This document shows, one piece after another, positions 38,236-46,324 of a DNA stretch of 46,449 nucleotides. The notes under the pieces are model-generated. The model searched no databases, was not told the DNA's origin, and saw only the letters and a list, made by a program, of their open reading frames with translations. The stretch lies in contig JAHDHQ010000003.1 in the NCBI GenBank assembly GCA_020631235.1, positions 1 through 46,449 of the forward strand, written 5' to 3'. Every line of letters begins with the position of its first letter. Positions within the stretch are counted from its first letter, which is position 1. The stretch comes from Saprospiraceae bacterium (GTDB taxonomy: Bacteria; Bacteroidota; Bacteroidia; Chitinophagales; Saprospiraceae). The position numbers and the translations under genes are program-made.

Positions 38236-38653
38236 TTTAAATAGAAAGTTCTTTCTATTCTTTTGCTTTGATCAAAAGAACCAAAAATCATAACAAATTA
38301 AACTCACTCCTTTCAGACAGTAATTTGTCGGGCATCCGCACCTTTGTATTATTCGTAGAAATGATTATTTGTTATTGATCCATTCATATTTTGTTCAAAA
38401 TTGACTTTTTTAAAGAAATAAGGAACGGAAGACCGAAGTTGCGTTCTGCATCCCTTTTTGTAACTTTTTGCGGCAATGGCAAAAAGTAAAGATTAGAGCA
38501 AAACACAGAATAAATTAGCATTTTATTATCACGTTTGTAATTGACCATAACAAATAATGTACTCAAATAACATACTAAACTAAAATCTGATTGAGTTAAT
38601 ACTATCAAATTCGAAGTTTATAAGAAATAGCCTTTACACTTTCATCAAAACAG
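38236..38653. other. 418-bp gene-free region with two hairpins
   Basis: TCTTTTG/CAAAAGA form a hairpin just after ftcD, and ACTTTTTGC (38463-38471) pairs perfectly with GCAAAAAGT (38479-38487) around a seven-base loop. The stretch around the second hairpin has the look of a dispersed repeat, but only one copy is in the window. No convincing open frame or tRNA is seen. Confidence 0.5.
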
Positions 38654-38659
38654 TTGACT

Positions 38660-39136
38660 ATGTTTAAGCTATTGCAAGCCGTCCTTATCTTTTTTGTTAT
38701 CCTTTCGTGTGGAAGAAGTCTTGACCCTAGTGGTAAAGCTTTTGACTCCGTGGATGAAGCCCTATGGGTTCATTTTGAAACCTTTGAGGTAGAAGCAGCT
38801 CGACGTGGAGTAAATATAGACCTCGTAGCTCTTGAAATAACAGGAGTCATTGAAAACATTCAAGAAAATGGAGTAGCTGGCACCTGCCAGTATGGCCAAC
38901 ATATTCATCATGTGACAGTGGACAAGGAAGTCTGGGATAATGGATCAACACTTCTCCGAGAATATATTGTGTTTCACGAACTTGGGCATTGTTCTCTCTT
39001 TAGAGATCATAATGATCAGACCTTAAGTACTGGTGCTTGCCACAGTATAATGGCTTCTGGTCTTGGTGGGTGTAACTATGCATATACGGCTAAAAGTCGT
39101 GATAGATACCTTGATGAATTATTTGGCGCGCTTTAG
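38660..39136 (+). CDS. Zincin-like lipoprotein with HExxH motif
   Basis: A 158-residue protein from ATG 38660 (a TTG at 38654 would add two residues). ILSCG places a lipobox cysteine at position 17. The active-site-like stretch is HELGHCSLFRDH: H106, E107 and H110 form HExxH and H117 is the likely third zinc ligand, as in metzincin-type peptidases. The protein is short for a peptidase and has no further domain. It could be a small membrane-anchored metallopeptidase. Its stop overlaps the convergent OsmC fusion stop by 4 bases. Confidence 0.7.
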   Translation: MFKLLQAVLIFFVILSCGRSLDPSGKAFDSVDEALWVHFETFEVEAARRGVNIDLVALEITGVIENIQENGVAGTCQYGQHIHHVTVDKEVWDNGSTLLREYIVFHELGHCSLFRDHNDQTLSTGACHSIMASGLGGCNYAYTAKSRDRYLDELFGAL

Positions 39137-40347
39137 TTTTTTTTCAATACAGTGGTAAACCGAGATTCAGTATTGAGCGTTTTATGTACTGGACAACGCT
39201 CGGCAATTTCTAATAGTCGTTGTTTTTGTTCGTCTGTAAGATCACCTTTTAATTCGATAACTCGATCAAAATGATCAAGACGTCTTGCATGATCTTCACA
39301 TCCAGTACAATCATCAAAATAGGAGCGATCAAACGATAGATGTACTTTCACTTCCTGCAGATCCCAATTTTTGCGCTGGGCATACATCCGTAAGGTCATC
39401 GCTGTACATGCTCCTAGTGCTGAGTTTAATAACTCATATGGAGATGGTCCAAAATCATTGCCACCTAAATCTTCACTTTCATCGGCTAATAAACCATGTC
39501 TGCCTGCTAAAATCTCAGTTGTATAATTGGTTTCATCTAATCTAGCGACCACTTGTTTTTCGGTAGATAAACTTTCCTTAATTGGTTTATCAATGTATCT
39601 CGCAGCCCATGAAGCAATGACTGTCCCAGTATAAAACGCATCTTCTTTGTTCGTAAGCATATGGTCAGCTCCGTCCAAAGTCACAAAGCTTTTGGGGTGT
39701 TTCGCTTTATGGTAAATCTTGGCTGCATTTTCTATTTCTACAATAAAATCTTGAGGTGAGTGTAAGACTAAAATTGCTTTGTCTAAATGATCTAAAGTAT
39801 CGTCCATATCCTGAGCTCGCAAATCATCAATAAATTGTTTTTTGATGGTAAATTTCCGGCCATCAATGGTAACTTCAGAAAACCCCTCACTTTCAATTTG
39901 AGCTAAACTACCGCTTAACAAATGCATAACATGCTCTGGTTCTGATGGTGCTCCGATGGTAGCAACTGCTTTTACCGAATCTAGTCCTCTAGCCGAAAAA
40001 ATGGAGGCGGCTCCACCTAAAGATTGACCAATAATTAATGAAGGTGCTTTGTAGTTTTCCGATAAATATCGAGCGGCAGAGAGAATATCCTGTACATTCG
40101 AACTGAAATTAGTGTCTTCAAAATTTCCTTCACTTTGCCCTAATCCAGTAAAATCAAACCGTAATACGGCAATACCGTTTAAATTCAGTGCTCTAGTAAT
40201 ATGCCGAATGGCTTTTAGGTTTTTGTTGCCCGTAAAAACATGTGCAATGATAGCAAAAGGATAAGGTTCTTTTAATAAGGGCAAATCAAGTTTGCCAGAT
40301 AAGGTTAATCCCCTTTCGTTTGTAAATTGAACTTTTCTAGATGGCAT
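39133..40347 (-). CDS. Alpha/beta hydrolase-OsmC fusion protein
   Basis: A 404-residue cytoplasmic protein. The N-terminal alpha/beta hydrolase (about 1-255) has the nucleophile GQSLGG (S109), D200 and H229 as a likely triad. The C-terminal OsmC-like domain (about 270-404) has its two redox cysteines at 314 (LGACTAM) and 385 (RCPVHKTL). OsmC proteins reduce organic hydroperoxides. This domain fusion is known in several bacteria; the hydrolase substrate is unknown. The first codons and the upstream region are duplicated at 42520-42676. Confidence 0.9.
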   Translation of the reverse strand: MPSRKVQFTNERGLTLSGKLDLPLLKEPYPFAIIAHVFTGNKNLKAIRHITRALNLNGIAVLRFDFTGLGQSEGNFEDTNFSSNVQDILSAARYLSENYKAPSLIIGQSLGGAASIFSARGLDSVKAVATIGAPSEPEHVMHLLSGSLAQIESEGFSEVTIDGRKFTIKKQFIDDLRAQDMDDTLDHLDKAILVLHSPQDFIVEIENAAKIYHKAKHPKSFVTLDGADHMLTNKEDAFYTGTVIASWAARYIDKPIKESLSTEKQVVARLDETNYTTEILAGRHGLLADESEDLGGNDFGPSPYELLNSALGACTAMTLRMYAQRKNWDLQEVKVHLSFDRSYFDDCTGCEDHARRLDHFDRVIELKGDLTDEQKQRLLEIAERCPVHKTLNTESRFTTVLKKN

Positions 40348-40490
40348 AAGCTTCTTAAATTGAACATTAAATTAGTAAAAATCGTATGCTATTTGTTAGT
40401 CTACGTTTACTCATTTAGTCTTTGCCTATACTAATGCCTAAAGATTAGCAGTTCTCACTATTGCATCTTTGAGGTATAATTAGAAAATAT
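40334..40490. repeat. 157-bp direct repeat, left copy
   Basis: Matches 42520-42676 at 153 of 157 positions with no gaps. It starts inside the first codons of the hydrolase-OsmC gene, contains the whole 143-base stretch upstream of that gene, and ends at GAAAATAT. Both copies have the same end points, so the duplication is exact. The four substitutions are at A/C, T/A, G/A and C/T positions. Confidence 0.95.
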
Positions 40491-40709
40491 AAATCTAAAC
40501 TTATTATTTTGCCAGGCTTCTTTTTCATCCAGCCAATGGTATTGCTGTTAATCCTTTTTTAAGTGAAAGTCTAAATATTAGGGTTGTGAAATTTTTATTA
40601 GTGAAAAATTAGTGATTCTAGATTATTCTTTGATTTAGGAATTAAACAAATATTTTACGTATATTTATAACCGTTAGATTATTATTGTTCAACTAAACAT
40701 AAATTAATT
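40348..40709. other. Gene-free region (362 bp) upstream of the insert lipoprotein
   Basis: The left 143 bases belong to the direct repeat. The remaining 219 bases (40491-40709) are AT-rich and belong to the insert. They hold an ATTTTACGTATATTTATAACC stretch that loosely resembles a -7 element, but no -33 partner at proper spacing. No open frame or RNA gene is seen. Confidence 0.5.
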
Positions 40710-41753
40710 ATGAAAAAACTATTGTATTGTATTGTATTATTTGCCATTACCATTTCTTGCACAAAAGATGAAAAAACAGATCTTGATCTAGAATCAATGC
40801 CTGAGTCATTGAGCGAAATAAACATTTTAAACGAAAATGGAATACTTCTTTTTAACAATCAAACTGAATTTGAAGTATTAACAAAGTTGTTGCACAAATC
40901 CGATCAATTTGAAATAGAATCCTTTAAGGAGCGTTTAGGCTTTTCAGTGTTTATAGATGTTGCAGAAAACTACTATTCCGAAATAGAAAATATCACAACC
41001 TTCGAAGAGGCAGAAAACTATGTTAATTTAAATTCACAATTTTTAGAGTTAAAACTTAATGAAAATCAAGAGCATGAACTTTTCATTAAGGAACAATCAA
41101 AACATATAATTTTTCAAGTTTTAGGAATAGATAGAATCTACAAAATAGGTAATGTTTACACCAAAATTCTTAACGAGTATTCTGTATCAAGTAATTCAAA
41201 AGAGAAATTATATAACATTAAGACGGACGATGAAGCTAAAAATTCAGATTTATCGCCAAGACAAATTATTGTTGGTAAAGAAACTTCAGAAAATAGAGCT
41301 GTTGGACTGAGTGATGAGGAAATTAATAATAATCCATTCTGCAAAAATGACAGAAAAATACTTTGGGAAGCTTGGGCGTTTCATGAATTTGTTGGAACAG
41401 AAGGTGGGGATCATTATCATTTAATAGGTCATTCAGCTGTTATTGCGAAAAGAAAAGGAATTCCATGTATCTGGTATAAATACAATACAAACATCACATG
41501 GAATGATTTTTTAAATAAAATTCTATTTATAAATCCAAATTCTACAAGTACTCAAGTTGGTGTTTGGCATGAACAAAATACCGTTCAATTTGCTAAGCAA
41601 ATATTAAGAAGCCACATATATAGCTCTTTTGTCATTCCAGAAAATTCGTTACCAATTGTTTTTAGTGATTGGTGTGAAGTCCAAACTAAAGCTACGCATC
41701 AAGGTATGGCAGGTATTTGGATAATTGTTTCACTCTTTACGGGATTGTGTTAA
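40710..41753 (+). CDS. Lipoprotein of unknown function in the insert
   Basis: A 347-residue protein with a lipobox ending at C17 (ITISC). The N-terminal half is helical and acidic. The C-terminal half contains AWAFHEFVGTEGGDHYHLIG, with several histidines and acids that could bind a metal, a C-I-W-Y-K-Y segment and a final ISHORT hydrophobic tail (AGIWIIVSLFTGLC). I do not recognise the family and do not see a conserved catalytic set. Its stop lies 1 base before the next gene's ATG, so the two are surely co-transcribed. Codon use is more AT-rich than in neighbouring genes. Confidence 0.7.
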   Translation: MKKLLYCIVLFAITISCTKDEKTDLDLESMPESLSEINILNENGILLFNNQTEFEVLTKLLHKSDQFEIESFKERLGFSVFIDVAENYYSEIENITTFEEAENYVNLNSQFLELKLNENQEHELFIKEQSKHIIFQVLGIDRIYKIGNVYTKILNEYSVSSNSKEKLYNIKTDDEAKNSDLSPRQIIVGKETSENRAVGLSDEEINNNPFCKNDRKILWEAWAFHEFVGTEGGDHYHLIGHSAVIAKRKGIPCIWYKYNTNITWNDFLNKILFINPNSTSTQVGVWHEQNTVQFAKQILRSHIYSSFVIPENSLPIVFSDWCEVQTKATHQGMAGIWIIVSLFTGLC

Positions 41754-41754
41754 T

Positions 41755-42390
41755 ATGAAAATAGGGTTTATAAGTTTTATAATTGCAATGACTAGCTTGT
41801 CTATTGCTGCACAAAGTTTACATGAGCTAAATCTAAAGTCTGGCTTGATGTTTTTCGATTTAAAAAACTATCGGAATAATAGTGATATTATTAGTCATAG
41901 ATTTTATATGAATGAAAATTCGTTAAGTTTTAGAAGAAGAATTATAGCTATTAATTCTAACCATTTATTTAAAATGGGCATTGGAATTACTCATTTTTAT
42001 GATTTTAATTCTAGTGGGCTTAATACACCAACTCCACGAGCAGATAGGATAAATTCATTTAGGGATAATTTTTATTATTCTTCATTAGAGCTTATATATT
42101 CCAAAAAATTAACTGACAGGTTTGCTTTAACTTGCATAATAGATGGAAATTTCACCTCAAAATCATTATTATATTATAGAGGCCAAAAAAGTTTTTTTGC
42201 TGACGGAGAAATTAGTTTAAACTATAAATGGAATGAAAAATATTCTATTTATTTAGGTTGTCCATTCACAATTATACCTATGTTGAAGTATGATGTCAAT
42301 GTTTTACCAGTGTTCACAAACGAATGGCGTTGGTTAGAATATAGGTGGAATAAACTGGGAATTAATTTATCATTGTCAGTTCATTTCTAG
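41755..42390 (+). CDS. Exported beta-rich protein in the insert, possible outer-membrane barrel
   Basis: A 211-residue protein from ATG 41755 (an earlier frame from 41725 would overlap the previous gene). A signal peptide (about 1-20, ending IAAQ) is followed by alternating strands rich in aromatic residues (LKSGLMFFDLKNY, YSSLELIYSKKL, GEISLNYKWNEKYSIYLG) and a C-terminal strand ending LSVHF. This looks like a small outer-membrane beta-barrel. Family unknown. It may work with the lipoprotein encoded just upstream. Confidence 0.65.
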   Translation: MKIGFISFIIAMTSLSIAAQSLHELNLKSGLMFFDLKNYRNNSDIISHRFYMNENSLSFRRRIIAINSNHLFKMGIGITHFYDFNSSGLNTPTPRADRINSFRDNFYYSSLELIYSKKLTDRFALTCIIDGNFTSKSLLYYRGQKSFFADGEISLNYKWNEKYSIYLGCPFTIIPMLKYDVNVLPVFTNEWRWLEYRWNKLGINLSLSVHF

Positions 42391-42462
42391 GGATAATAAT
42401 TTAGATTTTTCATAAGAGGAGTGATAAATTATTGCTTCTCCTATGAAAAATCACATTATTCT
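42391..42462 (+). terminator. Long hairpin after the insert genes
   Basis: 42404-42421 pairs with 42435-42452 at 16 of 18 positions around a 13-base loop, and the pairing extends outward toward 42391 and 42462. It follows the second insert gene directly and should end that transcript. It lacks a clear terminal T tract. Confidence 0.6.
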
Positions 42463-42519
42463 CGCACCAACCAACCTCTCCACCTCTAAGTCCATCTTCG
42501 TGTTCCCAAATTTCCTATC

Positions 42520-42676
42520 TTTCTAGATGGCATAAGCTTCTTAAATTGAACCTTAAATTAGTAAAAATCGAATGCTATTTATTAGTCTACGTTTACTCAT
42601 TTAGTCTTTGCTTATACTAATGCCTAAAGATTAGCAGTTCTCACTATTGCATCTTTGAGGTATAATTAGAAAATAT
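42520..42676. repeat. 157-bp direct repeat, right copy
   Basis: The second copy of 40334-40490. It carries the first five codons of the hydrolase-OsmC gene (MPSRK) on the minus strand, which then run into unrelated sequence and a stop, plus the whole upstream region. It ends two bases into the ATG of the SH3 gene (42675), so it supplies that gene's upstream region. Confidence 0.95.
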
Positions 42677-43631
42677 GAAAAACCTATTATCTATACTTTT
42701 TGTAGTGTTTTGTGCGATACCCAGCATTGGCCAACAAAAAACACCTATAGATCCTCACCCACACATAGTATTTAGTCCTGGTGATTATCGAGTAATTGCT
42801 CCCAGAGGAATCAATCTGCGTTCTAAACCCAAAACTACCAGTAGTATTGTCAAAAACATTGGATATGGGGAGGAGGTATTAATTATACATAAGGATCATT
42901 ATGGCTTTAGATATTTAGGCGATGTGGAAGATTGTGATGTGGATAGCTCGACACTTAAGTATCCTGTGATTGGCTACTGGTTAAAAGTCAGTCACGAAGG
43001 TGATGAAGGCTTTGTACATTCTGCTTATATCTATAATTATCAATTCGCATATCAGCGAGAGTATAAAACCAACATCTTTTATGATCTACTCAGATCAGGT
43101 ATGGATTGCGGTTTTAACTTAAGGTATAATGCTAATTGGCATTATTACGGAATTTATAAACAAGACTCCATATTAAGTCTGAAGGAAATCACTCGCATCA
43201 GTTTTACACATACTATGGGAGATTTTTTCAATTTCGCAACCACCACAGAAAACGATTGTGATCTAGAATACATTATTGGTACATCAAAACCTATGTCTAC
43301 AGGTGAACTAAGCACGCATACTTCACTTCCTAGATTTAAGCGAAGCCTAGATGATTATGGGTTTGAAAAAGACACCATAGAACATGGTTTTATGGAAATG
43401 CATCACGTTTCGGAAAACGATAAACGAAAGGTATTAGACTGTTATGGTTCAGATCGTCTGCATAATATTTATGTTGTGATGTGCGCTGACTTTGACAGAG
43501 ATGGCATTGATGATTATTTGATTTCTTATGGAGAAAAAAGCATTCAAATAAACCTGTATCTCAGCAGCGAACAAACGGAAGATGGATTACTAACTCCCAG
43601 TGCTAGTTATTTTACTGGATATTGCTGCTAA
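42675..43631 (+). CDS. Exported SH3-domain protein
   Basis: A 318-residue protein with a signal peptide (about 1-19, ending SIGQ). A bacterial SH3-like domain lies at about 38-115 (IAPRGINLRSKPKTTSSIVK opens it, GEEVLIIHKD and YWLKVSHEGDEGFVHSAYI follow). The C-terminal part contains ADFDRDGIDDYLISYG, an FG-GAP/VCBS-like calcium-binding loop. Its 5' region lies in the right direct repeat. The next gene starts 1 base after its stop. Confidence 0.75.
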   Translation: MKNLLSILFVVFCAIPSIGQQKTPIDPHPHIVFSPGDYRVIAPRGINLRSKPKTTSSIVKNIGYGEEVLIIHKDHYGFRYLGDVEDCDVDSSTLKYPVIGYWLKVSHEGDEGFVHSAYIYNYQFAYQREYKTNIFYDLLRSGMDCGFNLRYNANWHYYGIYKQDSILSLKEITRISFTHTMGDFFNFATTTENDCDLEYIIGTSKPMSTGELSTHTSLPRFKRSLDDYGFEKDTIEHGFMEMHHVSENDKRKVLDCYGSDRLHNIYVVMCADFDRDGIDDYLISYGEKSIQINLYLSSEQTEDGLLTPSASYFTGYCC

Positions 43632-43632
43632 T

Positions 43633-45522
43633 ATGAACGTGACCAATAAAACAGTTTCCTTATTAGGCTCATTTTTAATCCTGTGTTTTTTTAGTTCTTG
43701 CAACAGCATTGAACCTAAAAACCTAGCAGTTACTTGTGCGCAATCTAATGCTGAGTACCCAAAAAATATCAGCTTTAGCGGAGAAGCAAAACATTTCAAC
43801 ATCTCTCCATTTGATGAGGATATGCTGTTGGTCAATGTTGTGGATAGTGCTAATCATCTACTCGAAATTAATCTAGCAACACAAATCTGTGAGAAGCTAG
43901 ATGTAAATCACTGGAAGCAGATGCATCAGTCTAAGTATCCAGTTTATCATTATCCAGGAGATAGCTTAGTCTGGATCGGAAGTCCTCATAGACCACTCAA
44001 ATCATACAATCGAAATACCAGACAAATCAAGCGGCATCCTCTAAATATGGTTACTCGAATCATTCCTTACAGGGAACGATTATATTTTGTTAGCCGAGAA
44101 GGTCTTTTTTACCTAGATAGCATTGGCCAACAAATAGAAAAAATACCTGGACTGTCTGCCTATAATTTTGAACAATCACAAGTTTTTAATCAAGACCAAT
44201 TAATTCTAAATAGTGATTTAACCTTTGATTTAAGTAAAGCTAGTTGGAAAGAAGGAATCCAGGCGTTTAATCGACCCATTAACACCCAATGGCATAGCTT
44301 CAAATCCCAAGATTCAATCTTTATCCATCAAAAAAATAGAAAAATTTATTTGGTGAATCAACAAGGTGAAAAGGAATTAAATTTCTTTCCGAGCATAGCT
44401 GGAATATTTATTAGCTCGCCCTTCATTTATGAGAAACAACATGATTACATTAAGCAATACGATGTATCTAAAGATAGCATGATTACTTGGCCTTATTGCT
44501 TGCCAGATAAAAACAATTATTCACTAAACTATGAAGAAGATAATAGACAAATCTGGATGAGTAGACCTGGCCAACTTTATCGTCTAGATACTCAAACAGG
44601 TCTTCAATATGAAGCCATTAGCGATGATGATTTTGTCCAGTTTCAATTCGATGATTGTAGGATTTTCTTGTTGTACAAAAACCGAGTAGAAATTCATATC
44701 AAGAGCGAATTTATCCGACAAAACACGGTATTTGACTGCCAGTTATACCAACAAGAAATCCGAAATTTTAAATCATATATTGAGGAAACAGGCATTCGAT
44801 CGTTGACCGATAACAAAGCGGTAACCGCTAGTTTAAAAAATATCCAACTAAAATATCTGCACAACGAGCTGCCAGAAATTCAAGAAGGCTTAGAAAGTCT
44901 CAAAACATCAGCCTATAATAGTGTGTCTATTGAAAGAAACACAGCTAAAGAAAGCTGCTACAAGGATAAAGAATTACCTTTAGCTAGGAGAAAATATTGC
45001 TTTGATCAATTAGCCAGTCATTTAGCACAAACCTATGATTTCAAAGATATCAACCAACATTTTCAGCAATTCTTCGACTCCCTCAACATTGAACAAAAAG
45101 AACAAATTAAAGAGTCATCATATAATATATCCAAACTAAAAAAGTATTTAGCCGATATAGATAGCTTGAACACTTCAAAACTAACCTCGGACGAAAAAAC
45201 ATACAAAAAAGCTTTAGCAGCCGAGACAGTAAACACAACCACATGGTTCTGTCATGAAGGTTGTGGAGGCTGTGATTACAGGTTTACCACAAAACAATTA
45301 CAGGATTTTATAGCTAAAAATCCTACTAGCGAGTTTGCAGACGATGCAGCATACAAAATCCTTATGCTTACCTATCAATATTACGAATCACAAGGTGGCG
45401 ATAAAAAATTAAGGCCAAGTTTTGAAGCATTTATAAAGCAATATCCCAAGAGTAATTTAGCAATTGATGCAAGAGAATTTATCATCAAGTATGAGAAAGT
45501 CATGCATTATCAGGAATATTAA
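43633..45522 (+). CDS. Large lipoprotein, propeller-like with TPR-like C-terminus
   Basis: A 629-residue protein from ATG 43633. FFSSC places a lipobox cysteine at about position 22. The middle (about 40-370) is a run of short beta strands with repeated Y-R-L-D and F-Y-L-D turns, propeller-like. The last 250 residues are helical, with a C-H-E-G-C-G-G-C cluster and a TPR/BamD-like end (FIAKNPTSEFADDAAYKIL, FEAFIKQYPKSNLAIDA). The cysteines could bind metal or form disulfides. It shares a transcript with the SH3 gene. Function unknown. Confidence 0.7.
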   Translation: MNVTNKTVSLLGSFLILCFFSSCNSIEPKNLAVTCAQSNAEYPKNISFSGEAKHFNISPFDEDMLLVNVVDSANHLLEINLATQICEKLDVNHWKQMHQSKYPVYHYPGDSLVWIGSPHRPLKSYNRNTRQIKRHPLNMVTRIIPYRERLYFVSREGLFYLDSIGQQIEKIPGLSAYNFEQSQVFNQDQLILNSDLTFDLSKASWKEGIQAFNRPINTQWHSFKSQDSIFIHQKNRKIYLVNQQGEKELNFFPSIAGIFISSPFIYEKQHDYIKQYDVSKDSMITWPYCLPDKNNYSLNYEEDNRQIWMSRPGQLYRLDTQTGLQYEAISDDDFVQFQFDDCRIFLLYKNRVEIHIKSEFIRQNTVFDCQLYQQEIRNFKSYIEETGIRSLTDNKAVTASLKNIQLKYLHNELPEIQEGLESLKTSAYNSVSIERNTAKESCYKDKELPLARRKYCFDQLASHLAQTYDFKDINQHFQQFFDSLNIEQKEQIKESSYNISKLKKYLADIDSLNTSKLTSDEKTYKKALAAETVNTTTWFCHEGCGGCDYRFTTKQLQDFIAKNPTSEFADDAAYKILMLTYQYYESQGGDKKLRPSFEAFIKQYPKSNLAIDAREFIIKYEKVMHYQEY

Positions 45523-46079
45523 TACGGAAATGCCTTATCGCCACATTTGATGAAGCTTATACCAGATGTCCAATAGATTTGTTTCTCATCATCGTAAGTG
45601 ATATCTAATCTTTCGGTTAGTTGACTAATTAAGCTCTCACAATCTCCGAAGTGATTTTTAATCATATCCAATAATACTTTTCTGTTTTTTTCCTTATGAA
45701 GTACTCTTGTTTGTTCCATCACAAGTTCTTTATTCCAATCAAAAACATAGAGATATTGTTGATCGTTTTGCCAGTATTGAGTCAGCATGTAATCATCACT
45801 ATAGGCCAAAACTTCTTGCATTCTAAATGTGCTATTACCTCTTACTGGAAGATTTAGAAACTTCCTACCGTTTACATCCATAAATGCAAGTTTCTTTTGC
45901 TTAATATACTTAATGTCACCTTTTCTGTTGGTATAGCCTACAGAGGTAGCATCAATCATAATAAGGTTTTGATAACAAACTATCTTTTTTCCTTCTTGGG
46001 TAATTAAATAATTATCCTGACTCAGAAGTTGAGCAGAACACCCAACAATTAAGCATAATAGGAAAGCTATTTTTCTCAT
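45519..46079 (-). CDS. Exported protein of unknown function
   Basis: A 186-residue protein with a signal peptide (about 1-20, ending LLSQ). The rest is a mostly beta segment (ITQEGKKIVCYQNLIMID, YTNRKGDIKYIKQKKLAFMD) followed by a helical end with two cysteines (152 region and near 179). I do not recognise a family. Its stop overlaps the convergent lipoprotein stop by 4 bases (45519-45522). Confidence 0.65.
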   Translation of the reverse strand: MRKIAFLLCLIVGCSAQLLSQDNYLITQEGKKIVCYQNLIMIDATSVGYTNRKGDIKYIKQKKLAFMDVNGRKFLNLPVRGNSTFRMQEVLAYSDDYMLTQYWQNDQQYLYVFDWNKELVMEQTRVLHKEKNRKVLLDMIKNHFGDCESLISQLTERLDITYDDEKQIYWTSGISFIKCGDKAFPY

Positions 46080-46324
46080 AATCTTACTTTATTTGTTTAC
46101 AATTTTAGTCGATGCCTATTCTAGACATTAGATGTAGAGAAAATTAGAAATAATTCTGAAGTGTGCAGAAGCATATTGTACCAACGGGAATAAAAGAAAC
46201 ACATTCGTACATAATTTTTATAGGTGGTAATGCTCCCTTTTTAAAGCATACCAGTAAAACAATTTTATGCTGTTTTGACTGAAATTTACTTTTGTCTTCT
46301 TTGCTGTGGAACTAAATATTTCAC

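Larger units (their letters stand above)
40491..42519. mobile_element. 2.03-kb insert between 157-bp direct repeats
   Basis: The segment lies exactly between the two repeat copies and interrupts what would otherwise be a single divergent intergenic region between the hydrolase-OsmC gene and the SH3 gene at 42675. It carries two plus-strand genes and a strong hairpin, and looks more AT-rich than its flanks. No transposase, integrase or terminal inverted repeat is visible. It may be a Campbell-type integration of a circle carrying the 157-bp region, or a duplicative insertion. Confidence 0.7.

Noticed and set aside
38384-38608. 74-residue minus-strand open frame
   Set aside because: It has no family likeness and lies in a low-complexity AT-rich gap with hairpins.
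40491-42519. Ordinary insertion sequence
   Set aside because: No transposase gene and no terminal inverted repeats were seen, and target duplications of IS elements are much shorter than 157 bases.
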